In this document: positions 61,350-64,000 of the stretch, piece by piece | Position numbering within the stretch: the first letter of the stretch is position 1 | Layout of the letters: the number at the start of each line of letters is the position of its first letter | Origin: Pagrus major | Taxonomy: Eukaryota; Chordata; Actinopteri; Spariformes; Sparidae | DNA: 64,000 nt | Reading direction: 5' to 3' | NCBI RefSeq assembly: GCF_040436345.1 | Contig: NC_133238.1 | Coordinates: 3,199,267-3,263,266 of the forward strand | Translations under genes and position numbers: made by a program | The notes under the pieces: generated by a model | The model's database searches: none | What the model saw: the letters and a program-made list of their open reading frames with translations, nothing else | Told to the model about the DNA's origin: nothing

Positions 61350-61850
61350 TGTCTGTGCTCATCGTTGAAAGGCCAGCATACTGCGAGCGGTGGGGCGGTT
61401 GAACAGCCATGAAACACCGTCCGGCCAGCTTTGCTGTGTCCGAGCGTTTCTGTGACTTTCTATTGCCTGAAATGCCGTTGGGACGGTTCACTTGGCTAAC
61501 GTTGGCTGAAAAGCTGATCTTCAAGTGGGAGATGCGCCAACGGTCGGGTTAACGAGGGTGTTGAAGACGTTTCACGTCTCATCTGAAAGGACTTTTCAGT
61601 TTTTACGGCCTGGTGGGGAGGCCCTGGTTGCCTTGGTTGAAAACTTAGATACACCAGGAGCTGGATGTCTGAAAACCGTCGCAGACATGTACAAAGAAGT
61701 TGAATAGACTACGAATGAACCAACCAGGAATGTGTGCCTGCATGTATTGTCAACGCAGCGCCTTACTGGATGACCCTGCGATACCGTAAAAGTTGAGCAT
61801 TGATATGTGACAGCACAGTCGCTATAATGTGTCACATGATGGCAGATGTA
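61350..61850. repeat. tRNA-Leu unit flank, copy lacking the tRNA
   Basis: 61350-61615 matches 51475-51780, and 61613-61850 matches 52199-52440. The join at about 61613 omits the part that in the first copy holds the MITE-broken tRNA-Leu, so this copy has a deletion. The L2 LINE enters at GATGTAAT (61846-61853). Confidence 0.75.
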
Positions 61851-64000
61851 ATAATAATAATAACTTTATTTGTATAGCACCTTTCAAAACACAGTTACAA
61901 AGTGCTTTACAGATCAAGTAAAACATAACACATAAAGTAAAACATAACACATAACACCGTCATCATAAACATTAAAAGTGAGATAAAACAATCAAGTTAA
62001 AATCAAAAACCATAATCATCAGTATATATCAAATGCAGTAAGAGAATAAGAACAATAAAATAGAAAAATAAATAAATAAAATAAAACAATTACAATAAAA
62101 GCAATAAGGGGGCAAATGACAGAGCTACTCTAAAAAAGCCTTTCTGTAAAAGTATGTTTTAAGACCTGACTTAAAAGAGGACAGTGAGTTTGCTGACCTT
62201 AGCTCCATAGGCAAGGAGTTCCACAGCTGTGGGGCTCTAATAGAAAAAGCCCGATCACCTTTAGAAGCTAGGCGGGCTGTTGGAGCAGTTAGGAGGGTCA
62301 ACCTAGAGGAGCGCAGGCAGCGACTGGGCTCGTAGGGTTCAAGTAGCTCTGAGATAAAAGAGGGGGCGTGGCCATGTAGGGCTTTAAAAGTAATGAGTAA
62401 AAGCTTAAAATCAATCCTAAATTTAACTGGCAGCCAATGCAGGGTAGCAAGGACAGGTGTTATGTGGTCTTGTCTCCTTGTATTGGTCAAGAGCCGCGCA
62501 GCTGAATTCTGGACAAGCTGGAGACGGGAGATGGCCTTTTGACTCAGTCCTGCATATAGTGAGTTGCAATAATCAAGCCTAGAGGAAACAAAAGCGTGGA
62601 TAACTTTTTCAAGGTCTGCTTGGGAAAGAAAGGGTTTAACCTTAGCAATGTTTCTAATTTGCAGAAAACAGGATTGAATTACAGTAGTTATTTGTTGCTC
62701 AAAACACAGCTCTGAATCAAAGATCACACCCAAGTTTCGGGCAGAGCGTTTAATGTTAGAGGACAGGGGACCAAGGTTCTTTTTTAGGTTGCTGGTTTGG
62801 TTGGGGGCACCGAAGAGAATGAATTCTGTTTTGGATTCATTCAGCTGGAGGAAGTTTTGGGACATCCAACATTTAATGTCATGAAGACAGGCAAGTATTC
62901 TGGCGCAGTCATCGGTGTTGTTGCCAGAAAGCGGTAAATACAGTTGTGTGTCGTCAGCGTAGAAATGAAAATTAATTTTGTGATTCTTAATAATTTCACC
63001 CAGGGGAAGCATGTATATAGAAAAAAGCAGTGGACCAAGAATTGACCCCTGGGGAACACCAGATAAAAACGGGGCTATTGATGAGGAGAAATCCCCTATC
63101 ACAACCGAAAACGATCTATCAGAGAGGTAAGAGCGAAACCAGGCAAGAGCGGTGTCATTAATGCCGACGTGATTTTCTAGGCGGTTTAAGAGGATTTCAT
63201 GATCAACAGTGTCAAATGCAGAACTTAGATCTAGTAAGATTAGGATTGAACAGGCCCCAGAATCAGCAGTGAGCAATAGGTCATTTGTGACTTTAATGAG
63301 AGCTGTTTCTGTGCTGTGGTGGGTCCGAAATCCAGATTGATATTTCTCGAAAATGCTGCAGTTATTCATATAAGTGATAAGTTGAGATGCGACACATTTT
63401 TCCAAGATTTTAGATAGAAAAGGTAAGTTTGAAATTGGTCTAAAGTTGTTTAGCACAGAAGGATCAAGGGTGGGTTTCTTCAGAAAAGGACGGACAATGG
63501 CTTTTTTGAAGCCTAGTGGGAAGGAGCCAGTGGTTAGTGAACAGTTGATAATGAACTGAATTTGAGGACTGACTGTCTGAAATACCTCTTTGAGAAATCT
63601 AGTAGGGATAGTGTCTAACTGACAGGTGGAAGAATTTAGGTGGTAAGTTAGCTCCTCTAAGTCTGACAGAGAGATTTGCTTAAAGTGGGACAGAGTTGTG
63701 GATGGTTCTGTAAGGGTGGGAAGATTTCCTGACAGGGGAGTGATGTTCCGTCTAATATCTTCTATTTTATTAATAAAGTGATGAAGAAACTGCTCACATT
63801 TTTCAGTGGAGGCTTCAATCGGCTGGTTAGATGGAGGGCTAACCACAGAGTTTATTGTTTGAAATAAAACCCTGGGGTTGTGGTAGCTGCTTGCTACGAG
63901 ATCAGAGAAGTATGAGTGCCTTGCTTGTTTAATGGCTAGTTGATAGGCGCACATAAGATTTTTTAGTTTGTCAAGCGAATCCTTCGTCTTATTGTTCTTC
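61851..64000 (-). mobile_element. L2-type LINE, 3' part, extending past the right edge
   Basis: The 3' end at about 61851 has an ATAATA tail and the signature TTTGTATAGCACCTTTC. It is inserted in the tRNA-unit flank, whose uninterrupted sequence is at 52432-52450 (GATGTAATGTACC). It belongs to the same lineage as the copy at 13.6-15.9 kb but is far better preserved. Confidence 0.9.
62125..64000 (-). CDS. L2 LINE ORF2: reverse transcriptase and C-terminal domain (partial, open)
   Basis: The frame is uninterrupted from the window edge to a TAG at 62125, more than 620 residues; it stays open upstream of the first Met at 63954, so the true start lies outside. Reverse transcriptase motifs: NNFRPISNLPFLSKILE, QSGFRTHHSTETAL, LLDLSSAFDTVDH (first Asp), SGVPQGSILGPLLF and FHFYADDTQLY (YADD). 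The C-terminal domain has SRLDYCNSLYAGL, LQLVQNSAARLL and ITPVLATLHWLPV, typical of L2/CR1. The endonuclease would lie further right. With no stop or frameshift over 1.9 kb, this may be a recent insertion. Confidence 0.92.
   Translation of the reverse strand, partial: KNNKTKDSLDKLKNLMCAYQLAIKQARHSYFSDLVASSYHNPRVLFQTINSVVSPPSNQPIEASTEKCEQFLHHFINKIEDIRRNITPLSGNLPTLTEPSTTLSHFKQISLSDLEELTYHLNSSTCQLDTIPTRFLKEVFQTVSPQIQFIINCSLTTGSFPLGFKKAIVRPFLKKPTLDPSVLNNFRPISNLPFLSKILEKCVASQLITYMNNCSIFEKYQSGFRTHHSTETALIKVTNDLLLTADSGACSILILLDLSSAFDTVDHEILLNRLENHVGINDTALAWFRSYLSDRSFSVVIGDFSSSIAPFLSGVPQGSILGPLLFSIYMLPLGEIIKNHKINFHFYADDTQLYLPLSGNNTDDCARILACLHDIKCWMSQNFLQLNESKTEFILFGAPNQTSNLKKNLGPLSSNIKRSARNLGVIFDSELCFEQQITTVIQSCFLQIRNIAKVKPFLSQADLEKVIHAFVSSRLDYCNSLYAGLSQKAISRLQLVQNSAARLLTNTRRQDHITPVLATLHWLPVKFRIDFKLLLITFKALHGHAPSFISELLEPYEPSRCLRSSRLTLLTAPTARLASKGDRAFSIRAPQLWNSLPMELRSANSLSSFKSGLKTYFYRKAFLE

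Overview
The window is teleost fish nuclear DNA. Evidence: a spliced vertebrate guanylate cyclase gene with GT-AG introns, L2-type LINEs, a vertebrate Gypsy with integrase ahead of reverse transcriptase, PIF/Harbinger, hAT and TTAA elements, and a Dada-like transposon in a tRNA gene. No prokaryotic features are present. Exons were derived by hand from splice sites, reading phase and protein motifs; nothing was searched against a database.

Layout. 1-7 kb: the 5' part of a soluble guanylate cyclase beta-2 gene (gucy1b2) on the minus strand, running off the left edge. 7.6-9.5 kb: a decayed LINE split by an 871-bp element with 63-bp perfect inverted repeats. 10-11 kb: a repeat found again at 50.5-51.5 kb. 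12.8-36.3 kb: a Gypsy retrotransposon of the INT-before-RT (Gmr1-like) type, opened by an L2 LINE (13.57-15.85 kb) and by an 18.4-kb DNA transposon (16,638-35,010), with its 3' LTR near 35.6-36.3 kb. 36.7-40.9 kb: an older repeat split by an intact two-gene Harbinger. 41.8-46.9 kb: a second intact two-gene Harbinger. 48.7-50.1 kb: a ~170-bp tandem repeat and a Gypsy RNase H fragment. 51.5-61.8 kb: a tRNA-Leu(CAG) repeat unit; one tRNA-Leu is broken by a small MITE, another is split in the anticodon loop by a 7.9-kb Dada-like transposon; an intact tRNA-Gln lies at 61.0 kb. 61.85-64 kb: an L2 whose reading frame is open to the window edge.

Main result: the 18.4-kb transposon. It starts TATGGAGC and ends GCTCCATA, is flanked by a perfect 5-bp duplication (CCTAC), and its removal restores the Gypsy RT reading frame. 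It carries two convergent multi-exon genes. The plus-strand gene has 15 exons and encodes a 733-residue protein with two UBZ4-like zinc fingers and a C-terminal HECT ubiquitin-ligase lobe with the catalytic Cys. The minus-strand gene encodes an IS3/retroviral-type DDE integrase (D-x56-D-x34-E). The ends carry arrays of a 20-bp unit. The 871-bp element at 8.2-9.1 kb has the same TATGGA terminus and a 5-bp duplication, so it is probably a non-autonomous relative. The HECT gene is interrupted in exon 2 by a 532-bp MITE.

Almost everything after the cyclase gene is mobile DNA, much of it nested, so the order of insertion can be read. Both Harbinger elements have complete transposase and Myb/SANT-like reading frames; the HECT/integrase element and the Dada-like element each have one or two visible lesions.
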